Assembly (NCBI GenBank): GCA_014706295.1 | Contig: JACSVZ010000002.1 | Span: forward strand, 22,106,757 to 22,170,756 | Length of the DNA: 64,000 nucleotides | Reading direction: 5' to 3' | DNA from: Lycocorax pyrrhopterus obiensis | Lineage: Eukaryota; Chordata; Aves; Passeriformes; Paradisaeidae | In this document: piece after piece, positions 1-13,600 of the stretch | How the letters are laid out: the number at the start of each line of letters is the position of its first letter | Numbering within the stretch: position 1 is the first letter of the stretch | Notes under the pieces: generated by a model | Databases searched by the model: none | The model's input: the letters and a program-made list of their open reading frames with translations, nothing else | What the model was told of the DNA's origin: nothing | Translations under genes and position numbers: made by a program

Positions 1-3000
1 CGTCAGTAGTTCTTTCATGTCTTTGTTGCTTTTGCTGTCTTTATCAGGGAGAGAATTTGCGCACATGAACTGTGCTAGTCCTGTGGAGAGAGACAGAAGG
101 ACTGGCACTGGTTCAGCTGGGAGACAGGATGACTTCAGGAGGGACCAAACTCCCCCAGACCAGACAACGAGGTTATGAAAACTCAGAGCCACCCCATCAT
201 GGGGATGTGTGGTGGGAGGTGTGGGGCAGTGTAAACTGAACAGCTGTGATCCAGACTGGACACAGTGAGAAGCTTGTTCTGCATGGGGACAGTGGAGCTG
301 TGGAAGAGTTTGACAATATAAGTTGTGCTGTCTCTGTCCTTGCAGGTTTTCAAAACCTTGCTAGCCAATATTCTAAGAAAGCTGTTCTGATCTCACCTTT
401 ATCCTTCCTTGAGCAGGAAGTTGGGCCAGAGACTTTCTGGGGCCAGTTCCAGCCTGAATTATGTATGAGAAATACTTGCTTCCTGTTCAGAGCTCTGTTA
501 TTTCAGGGAAGTAGGAGAAGTATTGGGAAATCAAGGGGTCAAGACAGATGGGGAGCATGTGGTGAATGCAAGACTGGCTGTTTGTTTTAAAATCTCCTTT
601 CTGAAATGGACTTGACTCATCTTACTACTTTGAACAGCATTGATCCTTACAGTGTTTATTCCTCTGTAGGACTTCATAGGCAGGTGAATATGGAGTGCCA
701 GATGCAGCACAGTTTCTAGTGGAGCTGGGTAGAAAAGCAGCAGATTGTCCATTGCTTATTTTTCTTTTGTGAATAAGAAATGGGTTTTTGAATGCTTAAC
801 TTTTTTCCTAATGAGTCTCATGCGACAGCATTTCCTGTCCTTTACTAATAGTGCTGAAACCCATGGCCTAATTGCAACCAAATCTGTTGGAGCAGCCTCA
901 AATATGTTTCCATGTGTTTAATGAGAAGAAGGAGATAGGTAATGGAGAAAGGATCTGTTAGTGTCTCTGTCGTCAGTTTAGGCACTAACTGGGAAGAAGG
1001 TCTGTGCAGGGGAGATCAAAGTTAAGTACAGGGAGATAAGAGCCCTACAGGTGATCTCAGGCAGAGTTCATGCATCTCTCAGTACCAGACACAAAACTAT
1101 AGCAAATGGGTCCACAGTTCTTCTGCAGTTGGTGATGTGGACTATTTGGATGTAGAAAGTCCATGCTTCATGTCCCAGATGGACAGTTTCATGAAAATGG
1201 CATATTTCACATTGCCGAGCTTTCCATTCCTCCTGGTCTCTTTCTGTAATGGGAGCTGTACCTGAAGAGTGTGTTAGTTAACTGAAATTAGTGACTTTCT
1301 CCATAACTGCAAGTGTATTTGCTATTTTTTTCATTATGAGTCTTGGCACTAAGGTTCCCAGAACAGACTTGACCCTTTACTCTATACAGGGTGTATGTGC
1401 CACCCAGGGCTGGCTGCTTGGTATTCCTTGTTCCTAACCACATGGAGCTGGACAGGCTGATTTCTGATCAGCTGAGTGGTTTTGTATGGGATGTGAAGAG
1501 TGAGAAAGAAATCAGTATTATTAATTGGGATCAGAAGTTGTGCAGAATCAGAAGCCCCAAAGGTACACCTTGCAGGAGAGTTTCTTGCCTCTGCTACCCT
1601 CCATGGGACCTGAATCACCAGACACACTCCGCAGCATGGGGTCCATGCCATATGGCACTATCTCCATCCTAGTGAAAGGCTATGTTTAAAGGCTTCCATC
1701 CCACTATTCCTCTAAGTACTTTGCTTTGTTCTGGGCACCAGGATGAGTGGGAGCCTCAGTGATATGCCACCTCTAGATGGCATGATGATACTATAAAATA
1801 TTCAAGATTTTTTTTTTGTGTATTAAGCAATCATTAAACTATTGCCATGGTAAGGACGTATTCCAAAGACCAACTGTTGGTTGGACCCATATTGGCTGAT
1901 ACTGATTCCTAGCATGCCTGGAGTGGTCATGATGCTAGTACTCAATATGGATTTAAAGAGCCAAAAGAAAATGACTGGAAATGTAGCATAGACACTTTTT
2001 CAAATATTATTCATTCATTTTTCAAGTGCTCAGAGGGAATAATCTCATAATTTATGAAAGTATCAGTTCATGATTCAATTTTTATAGCAGTCATGGTTGC
2101 ATTGCAGGAATGCAAAATAAGGCTGTTTTTGCTAACTTCTGTCACCATTTTCATTCTCTAGATCAACTTGCATTTGAAGAAAAATAAGATGCAAAAATAT
2201 CTGCGCATACTGGTCATATAGATTCTAGCATGTCTGCAGAAAAACGTTAAGAGGCTCACAGAAAATTATTTACACTTCACTAAGCATATGAAACTCCTTA
2301 CAAACTTCAGTGGGAACTGTGCACGTGTTTGACTGCCTTCCTAAATTTTGCTTGTGGGCATGAAAGAAGTCCAAATTAAAGAGAAAAAAAATCCCTGGTT
2401 TTGTGTTTTGCAATTTTGTTTTTGGGTTCTTTTCGTTTTTTTTTTTTTTTTTTTTTTTGTATTGAGTTATTTTTCTGGATGGTGCTTTCTCTGAGCTCAT
2501 CAGTTTGTAGTTGTCAAAGAATGCCCCAAATGCCAGATCTCAAGTAGTCTTCACTTTTGAACCATCAGTGAAATGAGTTCCATAATGAGATAAGAATTTG
2601 CACTAGCTCAGGAGATCCCCTGCGGTTCTCTGCTCTGAAAACCAACAAAAACAGGCCTGACATAGGTAGGTAAAATATACTATTTGACAGAGCAAACCCC
2701 ATGCTAGTGAGAAATTGCTTATGGAAGCAGTTATAGAAATGAAAAGTAATTATATACTGCAGAAGAAGGAATAGTTCCAAAAATAACTTTCTGCTCTGCA
2801 GTCTCCTGTGACATTAGACAGCCTCTTTGGGTCCTGTCATGTTTTGCAGAAGCCACTCTACATCTGCTTCAGCACTTAGATTGGCACTTTTAAAACCAGA
2901 TCTGCCAGGCTGGAGATGAGATGCCTGGTTTTGCAGACCACTCAGTTCCTGTATCTCTGGAGCCACTGCTCCTTACACCATAAGATGACTTTGAAGAAGG

Positions 3001-6000
3001 GAAGCAATTCCCAGAAATGCTTAAAATTGTGGTGCACTGACTCTGAAAATGAGCTTATAACTTCCTCCTGCAGCAGTTAAAAATCTTGGTCTGCTTTGTA
3101 AGAAAGGTGATGAGATAGTCCCTGTGGCTTGTGCACCACAGTTTGCATAATTCCCTTACTCCGTTACCCGGTAAGCAAGTACTAAAGTGCAAATCAAATT
3201 TGGGAAAGTTGTGAAATTCTAGATTGAAGATTTACTTTGCAAAATAAATTCAGCTACTTTGGATTTATGCAGGATGTTGGTGCCTAGAAGCACATGCTCC
3301 TTTCTCCAACGGGAGCCTTTGTTCATTCCATGTACAGATAACTACTGAATACGTCTTTTACCTTTTTAGTATTGGGTTTTTAGTGCCTAACCAACTAACA
3401 AAACCAAAAACCCCCACCAAACTGAATACACAGAAATTCAGTCATACAATATGTATGGACTTACTCCTACAGCCTGCCAACATAAATGCGTCCTCATTTG
3501 TCTTCTAGCCATTGTAAAACCCATTAATATTCTGAGTGCCTCGGTGATGGCAGACCCTCACAAGGCATAATCATGTGATGCAGCTCCCAGTCACTCGCTC
3601 AGCTCGCACTTGTGTGATGGATTTCAGATGACTGGCCCTCAGGATAGGCCCATATGGTGTGGTATGACACGCTTTCTGTTTTTTCCAGCCTGGCTGAGAA
3701 AAACAGTACAGAAGAGGAATAAAGAAATTCAGAACAAGTGTCTCTGGTTCGGGGTTTATGGAGGAGCATTCTGCGCTGAGTATCCTGCTCTGCCCCCTTC
3801 TCCCATCACTACAGGATCCTGCCCTGGTCCCCATCACCACTCTGCCTCCAACCCATTCGCTGCCATCCCACCTGGCCTCCAGTCCCCTGCTTCCAGACCT
3901 TCTCTTTTTGTTTGCTCTCTCTCAAAACCCAGCTCTCTCTTCCACTCTGTTAATAGATTACCTTTTATTTTCTTTCCCCAGATATTTGCCCTGTTCTTCC
4001 CTATTCCCAAACAGATTTCTCTGTGCTGTGAGGTCTTGGTTACCTTTTCTCTGAAGTGCATGGAAGGTGTCTGAGGGACCACAGAGAGCAGCCCTTAACA
4101 CCCTGAGTCCTTGGTTCTTCCTTCTCCAGATAGATCCCTCCTGAGATTGTCTCCATGCTTTACCCAAGACCTTCATAATTTTATGTCAAATAAGATTTGC
4201 TTTGAAGCCTTGTAGTTTTGGTTGACTTTCGAGTTTTCACAGCAACAATGTCATTTCCAACACCTCAGTAGCCCCTCTCATGCTAATTTTCAAAAACTTA
4301 ATTCAGAGCTTAACAACAAAACAGATGAGAATAATGTATGGCCCAAGTGTTACAAATTTTCTTTATGCTCATGGCACTGGTGGGAATACTCTTGTGGTCA
4401 GATCTGTGAACTGGAGGGATTAATTGCCTTATCGTTCCTAATCATGCCTGTTACTGAGCAGTAGCTGATGGTGCAAGCTTTGGTTGCTGCAGTGGTAATG
4501 GAAACCTGCTGGAGAGGTGATTTCTCAGACCACATGAAGACAATTCCACTCACTGGTAATACCCTTGTTCTGGGAATGGAGAAAAACATTTGATCTGAAA
4601 TTTTAACTTAAGACAGGCATCTGGGACAGAAAACCTCTGACTCAATGACAAAATTATAAGCAGCTGAATCTGGAGCCTGATAAAAGACCTTGACTGTAGG
4701 CATTGCTCACTGTTCAGCTGTTATTTTGCATCCCTACCCTCCCCGTGCAGCTTCACTGGATATATTGTTGAGTGTTTGGTGCTTACAACCACCACGTAGT
4801 GCTGGTGTGAAAAGTTGCTCAGCTGAGCTGCAATGGTGGTAGAGATTTTTATAGTGCTCTCTATGAAGGTTTGTGTATGAATAGAGTTTGTCGCAATTTG
4901 AAAGCATTTTAGGTCCCTGAGCCTCGGAAAAGCTCAGTTAAGGATGTCAAAATTCAGGTTTTGTAATAGCACCTAGGAAATGGCAAATCGTTCCTACTGT
5001 TTAACTAATACATCCTGTTCTGCTGCTGCTGGGAGTGTAAGAAGTTAGAAAAGCAGACAAAACAATAACAACACAGTGTTTCTTACTAAGAATAACATAG
5101 ATTGAAGCAGTGATTTTCTTGTTCAGGGAGTCGAACTGTAGCATGTTGTCAATAGTAATATACTGGCCTGCATGGTACCCTAAGCAGATTCAGCACTAAT
5201 ATTAGGAAGGGCAGAAAACTGTGTGGAGGAGAAATGTGACTGTTGTCTCCTTCTCCCTTATTTATAAGGGAATATAACGGGATTCCCTTTACATATCTGG
5301 GAATATGCATGTTGGTTTAGCTTTCTAAAATAGCTGCAAACTGATGCCTAAAAAACACTGCTGTATGTCTTTTTCCCTAAATTATATTTTAAAAATCTTG
5401 GTTTCCCTCAAAGTCTCACATGACTTGATATCTTTCATAGTTAATAAGATGGGTTTGCAACTACTGTTGTCTTATGAATGCATGGATTTGTACAGTTTCC
5501 AGAGGAGAAGCTTAGTGCACCAGGGACAGTGTGGAGCTGGGGGTGGCTGTCCATCTGCTAATCACAGCCCAGGCTAGAAGTTGGGAATTTCTTTTTGTAC
5601 AGACTTTTCTTCATTATCCAGTCTCTTAGAGAATTACAAGGTGCTAGTCTTGTGATATCTAATACCACTAGACTACATTTTTTCAGGCATGAGGAAAAAT
5701 TATATGTTCTGGAATGGATTCCAACCCCCATTCCCAATAATTAGTTAAAATAAATTATTTGCTTCAACATGGATTTCCACTAGTGTAAATTAGGTCTGAC
5801 TCTGGTTATATTTCTTTTGAGCAGAGTCTGCAGATTGCTAGAGCCTGAAAATAATGATATCTCTCTGTGCTGAGGCTGTTTTTTTGTGATGATCTCCCTG
5901 TAATTTTCTTTAGTTGAGAGACATCTGTTATCTCCTCAGTGCATTAGTGATTCTTGTAGCAATGTTTAAATCAAGGGGAGTTTGAGTGGAGAATGTGCTT

Positions 6001-9000
6001 TGAGTGCATCCACCAGATCCTTAATTCCTCAAAAAAATCCTATATCCTCATCCATATTTATTACTAAGGTCTTTAGTATGGCAAACATAAACCTATTTTC
6101 ATAAAATTTTCATCTCACATTATTTATTTCCATTAAAAAAAAGAGAAACAAAAGGCGCACATGATATTTTTCTAATTCACTCACTATAACCCCTAAGGCA
6201 GCTATTTCACCCCATTTGGACAGCACCATCCTGTCCTGATCTTTCAAACAAGCCTGCACCAAAATCATAATCTTAGTGCTGTCTCTTCCTCCCCTTCAGC
6301 TAGAAATACCTGAACAGACTAGGAACTTGTTAATTTGGATGCGGATTTTAGGTTTTATTTTAATTTTGCCCCACTGGAGGTCAAGGCGTTACCCGGACAC
6401 TCTGCAATATCGGCTCATAAAATGTCAGAAAATTTACTGCAGCCAATGGGAGTTGTGAAGTCTGTTTGCATTCTGTCTGTGCAGATTTCTCTAGTCCTCA
6501 CAGTCTTCCTCCAAACTGACTGCTGTTCTGCAGAATAGCCTGGTAATTTCACCCACACCCCTTTTTTGCCACTTTTTCCATGTGGGGGGTTGAGTAAATT
6601 ATTTAACCTGCCAGGGGTTCAGCATCCTCTGTCAACATGCTACTCATACCAATACCATGTTCACAAAGAAAATCACTTCTCTCACTATTTATTATTCATA
6701 CTTAATTAAGAAATGATCTGATATACTCAGTAATAACTTCAGAACTCTGAGGTTTTTTTGATGAATGATAAGCAAAAGTGGTAAAAACTGAAATTAGAAA
6801 AGTTGAAAAATGTACAGCTTTAAAACCAGCTTTTGATTTTTTTCTGTGGTAATAAAATTTCACTAGTCTTGCCCCTGTAGTGTTAATTGTTATCTAGGAC
6901 TTTAAATTTTTGTCATTAAGAAAATGCAGGAGGCAACATACTTGTGCATTTATGAGAAATATAAAAAGAAGGGATCCAACTGTGAGTGCATCTCCCACTG
7001 AGTCAAAATTTACTGTGTTCTTCTCTTTTCAAATTGGTCTTTTTGCAACATCAAGGAAAAGTGGCAAAGGAAATGAAAGTAGCTATATTTAATACAGTCT
7101 TCATTGAAATCCAAAGAACAAAAAACTGTTCTTGCTTAAATTAATTCAGGACAGATAAATAATGCTAACAGAGCATTTAACACAAACAAACCAACTTGCA
7201 ATTTAGCTACTGTGTAGCACACTCAGTGTCAGTGTTAATAAGTAGAGACAAAACTGCATCTTTGTCACAGAATAGCAGATCTTAGAGTTTTTGTATCTTT
7301 AAAATTCTGTCCCTGCCTGTTAATTACTGGATTCTCTATGTCAGCAAGCCCATGGATGGTTGGGTAGTAAAGGACTTCAAATAATGTGCTGAACATTGGA
7401 TAGCTGCAAAATATAAAACGTCATTTGGATGGAAAACTAGTAAAAGCTGGTGAGGAGAAAGTTGAGGCTCTCATGAATTTTGTATTGGAGTAAAAGTTTC
7501 GTGTTAGAACATTGAACATATTGATGGATCAATCTGGACCTTTGGTTTTCAGAGAGACTGGAATTTCCTGCAGTGAGTACATGCACACTGTGACGTCATT
7601 GGATTTACATTTATTGAAGAAATTAATATACAGAAATTAACATATTTCACACTGTTTGACAAGGAGAAATAAGAGGTTACAAGGTTTTTTGCTAAAGCAG
7701 AACTGATCTGGAGACTAACATCAGTTCAAGATGGACAATTTTTAAAAAATTGTGGAGAATTATCACAATGTGAGTTCTTGTTGATTGATTAAAAATGAAT
7801 GAAGAAATTATTTGTGATTGAAGTAATCCCTTGGGACTTTCCACAATATATTTCTGCAATTCTTCTTGTGCTATTCCCTCCCTCCCTTCCCTTTCCTTAT
7901 ACATAGGAAGGAGAGTAAAACATAAACTCTGCATAGGATGGAAAGGAACCTGAAATGGGAGAAAAGGTACAGTTAGAAATAGGTTCAACTGAGTGTTACA
8001 TTTTCAGTAGGTGGATTGAGTAACTTTACAGTTTAACTCAACTATCATGCACTCTGAAGTGCTGCTTATCCTTAACTGGCCACGAAATGAGTAGCCACAC
8101 TTTTAAACAATTTGGCAACTGTACACAGTTGCAAAACCCAAAGGTCTTAGGAAAGAATCCTGAAGATTATACGAAACAATTAGAGATAAAAGGTCAATGC
8201 AGCATAAAAGGGCTTTGTCAGCTGGCATATGCCATCTAAGCAACGTATTCATCAACTCACCTTAACATATATACTGACTTGCCCAGTCCTTTCTAAAATT
8301 TATCAGTTAAAATTTGACTGTGTGTGAGCGCAGGGAAATCAAGGGAAGAAGCTGCTGTGCTATTTTAAAATTTTAATATGTAAGTTCAGATCCTGCACAA
8401 CATACTGAGCTTGTGCTCCAGTTCTGCAGAAGATTTACAGCATCACAGTCCTGTAATATCTGATGTAACTTTTGATTCCCTCTAAAGCTGAGATCATGAG
8501 CTTGTGATAAGTCCTGCAGTAACCAATTATTGTGCATCACTTCCCCATTGTAGATCACATGAAATAAAATGGTTTGGTTGTATTTCTAGGTTGTCACCTA
8601 GAAATATTGTACAGTCATCTTTCTAGAATTGTGGGATGTACCAAGGTTGTGAAGTTGATTGGGTCACTGCAGATTTAGCCCTGTAATTGTTTACAGGTCC
8701 TTCTCAAACAAATCTTGATTTTTTCCATCTACAGCTGTTGCTTCTGACCATTTATTTACCAGGTAGTCTGAACAGACTGTATCAGTTCAAAAGCTTTTCA
8801 TGACTGCTTGTTTCAGCTATTTTCTTTTTGCTAATCATAGGATCTATATGCTCACCTAAGTAACCTACAAAAATAGATTGAATTTTCTTTCTCCAATTAG
8901 CAAGTTTATTTACTGTACAATGAGCTCCAGTAGATGATAAGGATTGAATAAAGGTCTTCAAATACAATAAAATTTATGAATGCTGTGATTTAAAACCATA

Positions 9001-10549
9001 AAGATACAGAATGGTGAGCCTCATGGATTAAATTTTGATCCTCATTTAAATAATTCTATATCCCTTTGCCTGTGCCAGCTGGCTGTAGGAAATGGTCCAT
9101 CCTGAGCAGTGTTAGCACTTTGTGTTCTACCTTTCTGACTTCATCCACAGTTCAAAATAAGCTCTTTATTTTAAATCAGTTTCAGTAGATTTCTACTTAC
9201 CAAGCCTTAGGACTGAAACATTATGCAAAATTTACTCTACTTTTATGTCTTTGCTTTTTCAGGCATTGTTTTGTATTTCACATAGGTGATTTCCTAGTTG
9301 CATAAAGACTCTCCTTGAATATACTGGTCACACTTTCATTGTCTTTTTCCTGGAGCGTATGTGAAGCAGTGTTGCCTTTTCTGCAGCTATGTGGCTTCCC
9401 TCACTGTGTTTCCTTCTGCTTTTTTCTGCTACATTCATTCTTCCTTGCCTAATATCACCCTTTTCAAAGCTAGACAGTTAAAGGAATGGTATTTCCAATA
9501 GCTGAAATCTATTGACAGGATCAAACTCATCACCCCAGAAAATCATATTGACTAACCTTATGTGTTTAGGTGACAGGGGAGAGTAGGAATGATGGCTGCA
9601 GTCTGTCTCCCTCATACTGCTCCAGTCAGTTCAGACTCAGTGCCTGCTCTGTGCCCTACGCAGTAGCAAGCTCATCTCTCTGTCTACAGCAGAAACACTC
9701 AGAACCCTGCATTCCTCTGTGTGGAGGAGGATTAAATCATGCTGCACAAGGACTAAAAGATGGTGGTGAATTGTGTGTGATGTGTTGGTGTCTGACAGAA
9801 GCTGCTGTGGTTGCCAAAACAATTTGGCAATTGTTTTCTAATTAGACTTTGCTGTAGCGTTTTCCATCCATGAGCGAGCAATGTGTGGGTCTATCGTCAC
9901 CAGCTGACTCTTGGTCTGTGCCACTCAGAGAAGTCCTCATACTTCCTTTCCTTTTGAAAAAGCCTTCTGCTGGGAAAGCCATGAGCATCCCAAACCCCTG
10001 GCAAGCAGAGCCAGAAAGCTGCAGCGAGAAAGGGATGGGAGAAGAGCGCTGCTGAAAGGAAGGTGATGCTTGGTTAGGCTCAGCAGGACTCTATGGACAC
10101 AGGAGTATGTGGATTTGGAGCTCCTGCTTCAGGGATGGCTACAGAGAAACACACAGGCCTCAAAAGAAAATATTCCTTGCTGGCACATGTATTTTCTTTA
10201 CACACTTGGATTTTATTAAGTGATTTGCCACCTAAAGAGCAATAATTGCAAACAACATGTAGGGATTAGGGACCATATGTTCGGAGCACTGATCCACCAC
10301 ACAGTTAGTACAGCAGTCCTTCCCTAGGCAGGAAAAAAGAAGAATAAGGTATTTACAATCTGCAGTTGTAAAAACTGCTGGGAAGCTTATAGACTCTATG
10401 CTTTTGCTATGGAGGTTAGGCAATTCCTGTTGTCTGGTGATTTCATAAGCACCAGATTAATAGTTCATTCTGCAGCCAAACTTCCCAAGAGAGAGCAAAT
10501 TACAATAATAAAATCAGTATTATAAGGGTAAGATGCTAATGCTATGTAT
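1..10549. other. Non-coding stretch, no recognised gene
   Basis: AT-rich sequence in which I recognise no gene or transposable element. Open frames reach about 154 codons (near 3610-4074) but overlap others on both strands and resemble no protein family I know. The stretch contains a poly-T run near 2.44 kb and a small perfect inverted repeat (TCCCTTA/TAAGGGA, 4-nt loop) at 5254-5271. Very old, diverged repeats could be present and escape reading by eye. Confidence 0.6.
2436..2458. repeat. Poly-T homopolymer run
   Basis: An uninterrupted run of about 23 T residues after a T/G-rich stretch. It could be the poly-A tail of a minus-strand retrocopy or a plain homopolymer. I see no recognisable retrocopy body beside it. 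Confidence 0.85.
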
Positions 10550-10680
10550 TCATAGAATAATTAAGTTGGAAGGGGTCTCTGGAGGCTATCTAGTCCAAGC
10601 TCCTGCTTAAAGTTAAATCAGGCTGCTGGTGGATCTGTAAAACTGACTTTCAAATAGCTTCAAAGATGGAGATTTACTAC
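10550..10680 (-). mobile_element. CR1 LINE fragment, 3' end (minus strand)
   Basis: The segment opens with TCATAGAATAATTAAGTTGG, followed by GGAAGGGGTCTCTGGAGG, TATCTAGTCCAAGCTCCTGC and, further on, AAAGATGGAGA. This is the order of motifs in the reverse complement of an avian CR1 3' end (hairpin/octamer tail, then the 3' untranslated part). The element therefore lies on the minus strand with its 3' terminus at the left edge. It is 5'-truncated like most CR1 copies and moderately diverged. The right boundary is approximate. Assignment rests on the remembered CR1 consensus. Confidence 0.8.
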
Positions 10681-13600
10681 GCTTTTATTAACAACTGCAA
10701 GATTATGTCTTGGTGTTGGATCATGAGAAAAATTAATTTTCTGCAAACATTTGCCTATAAATCAACTAATAAATATTAAGATTAGTAAATTTTGACCCAA
10801 ACTCCATGTCTGAGTAGATATAAATGTGAAATAAACGAAACCAAGTTACTCAGGAAAGTGAATAACACACCACAGTTTGAACCATATGGAGGCTGAAGAC
10901 TCTTTTGGTGCTACAAGTGTGACAGAGAATCCAAACTACAAAGCAGACCCAGGACAGGAAGGCAGTTCTCAGAAACTCAGTTCTGAGGTTAAGACTGCAA
11001 ATATTCAGCACATCCATCAAACCACTTAAGCCCAGGCAGCGACATGCGAGAACTAAATCGTGTTGATTTGCTTTGGTAGGGTTTTCATGCGTGGTCTTCT
11101 CAGAGGATAGTAGCAACAATATTACCTCATAAAGTGTATCATTAGAATCGTTGTCAATATTGCAGCAAGAGACCTGCCAGCATGAAAGGAAAAGTGATAT
11201 TTATTAATTTCAAGCTGGATGAGGATATGGTGCCAGCAGCTGAGATATTACTCCTGAAAGAAAATCCACAAACAGTAGAGGGTGAAGAGGTAAAATTCAT
11301 GTTTTCTGAGGTGACCTAACCTCCATAAAGGAATTTATGAACTAGATTTACCAGTAAATAAGCTCAAGGAGTTGCAATTTTTAATACTAACAGGAAATAA
11401 AAGGCCCATTATTAATTTAAGAATATACAAAATCCTTCCTTTCATTTGAGGGTGTGTTCACTGGAAAGGGATCTAAATAGGAAATGAGAAAAATTTTAAA
11501 ATATCTTTCTTGAATACAAAAACTCTCAACAGAACATGCAAGAATACACATAAAATTTTATACCTTTCTGACATTTTTAGAGAGTTCACCTTAAGGTTAA
11601 GACAGAAAAAGCTTAGTAAGTTGCTTTCTCTGGAAATCATAGAGCCAGAGGGAGGAAAAAAAAATATGGTGATGCTCTCATTGATCTCTGTATTATCAAT
11701 AGCTGAGCCCTTGACTTGAGATTAAACCTCAGTCTAAAAAAGGGAAAATAAAAAAAAAAGGGAAAAAAAAATTAGGCTGCACATGCTCAGAGATTTATCC
11801 ATGGAACAAAAAGCTTTTTTTTTTCCTTTTCCTACATTGAAGAACCAGGTGGCCTCTGACAGTTTCCATTAGAGCAATCAAATATACTTTAATGTACTGT
11901 CAATATTTGTTTGCGGGGGCACATTTTCTGCAGACAGCACTTTTTAGGTGTGTGTTACCCAAGATGTTCCACAAAAGGTGTCGGAACTACAGACAGCAAA
12001 CATTAGAATTCTGCTCCAAAATATATTGGATAGTTGTATAAAAATAAATAAGTGGAGAAATCCCAGCAGGAGAAATGAAAATGTAATTAAACAATCAGGA
12101 TATTCTTGGTGGAAGTCTGTGTTTATACTGAGACTTCTTGCAAGGTGGAGGAGGAGGAAGGATTTGGATCTGGCACTTTTACATCAGTGGTGAACAAGCA
12201 CCAACCTGCCTGGCATGAGGGAAAATTTACTCCTTCATATTACTATTTTTTTTTTTTAATGAAGCCCAAGGTGGTTGATGCTTTCTGAGAGTCTGATGGG
12301 CTCATTTCCATTGGACCAGCAGGTGGAAGGGGTGGGAAAAGGAGCTGTGTGAGGGTAGTGTGGGGCACATGCTGGCAGCACGCACATCAGCAAGGGGGCA
12401 CAGATGCCTCCACTATTAGCTAAACATTCAAGCCAGAGACAAAAATTCGGATGAAGTACGATAGTCTTTTTTCTGGGTCTGAATCAGAATATGCCAAAAT
12501 TTCCTCCAGATGGAAAATTAGATGGGCAGGAGGAGGTTAATTTGGGATAGGTTAGACAAGGAGTAAAATGTGTGCGCTTCCTATCAGTATTGCAGGTTCA
12601 CAGGAGGTTTTTCAGAGTGCTCAAAGCTAATTTAAGCTCATGATGAAAAACTGCCACTTCTCTTATTTATAGAGCAGGTTTGTCAGCTCCAGGATTTGAG
12701 CTATTGGGAAATTCCTCTCTCAGCCAACAAATTGTAGCCGTGAGCTGGGCTCACACTTGCTCACAAGCTTGAGGAAATGAGAGGAACAGAGGCTGAGAAG
12801 AACAAAGCTGGTGAAGCCATGAAAAGTGCCTTTGTCTTACTCGGTACAAACTGCAGCTTTTCCCAGGCTGCTTGCTTTGGTGGGGCTGCCTCGTGTGCAG
12901 CAGTATAAAGCAACAAGCTTCAGTGCAGCTCAGCTGCATGATGAGTTGGATGTGTCTGGAACTACATGCCCACATTGTGGGAGGTCAGCCTGCAGCTGGA
13001 CAGTGAGTCTGGTGGGCTCTGGGGTGTTAGATGTCTCCTGTGTATCCATGGGCAGCTGTGCAGCCTCTGCAGAAGAAGGACAGATTCCATTTTGTCTGGA
13101 CTCTTCTAGTGATGGCAAGTGTCTTGTAGAACAAGATATGAAAAGGAACATGTAATTTTTATTAATGCTGCTGTTAACTTTACTGTAGCGAGTCTTTTGG
13201 GGAGGGCACAACATGAGATAGGATTGGTTTATTGGGTATCCTTGAATTTCCCAATGCAAGATGAGAAATGTGGGATTTAGACGTGAAACACAGTGTCTAA
13301 AATGTCGCTATATTCTCTGACAGTGTCAGTGCCTGCCTGCCACAGTGATGTCTACTTCAGTTCTTTGTCAAGCCTGCCTTAAGTGAGTTGCATTTTAGAG
13401 GATATGGACGTCAAAGTGCTTTGGGGACACCAGACAGCGCAATCCTTTTGCAGCAGGCTTGGAACGCTGGTGCCTCCAGCTGAAGGGGCTGTTTTCCTTG
13501 CTGTGGTGGTGATTTATCACCCTCCCTTGCTTCTTCAACTGCATTTAGTAATGAACATTTGGTTCGGCCACTGTGCAGGGTAGATTACAATGTCTTTGGA

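Noticed and set aside
3610..4074. 154-codon open frame
   Set aside because: It overlaps frames of similar length on both strands, has no recognised domain, and lies in a C/T-rich segment that is poor in stops.
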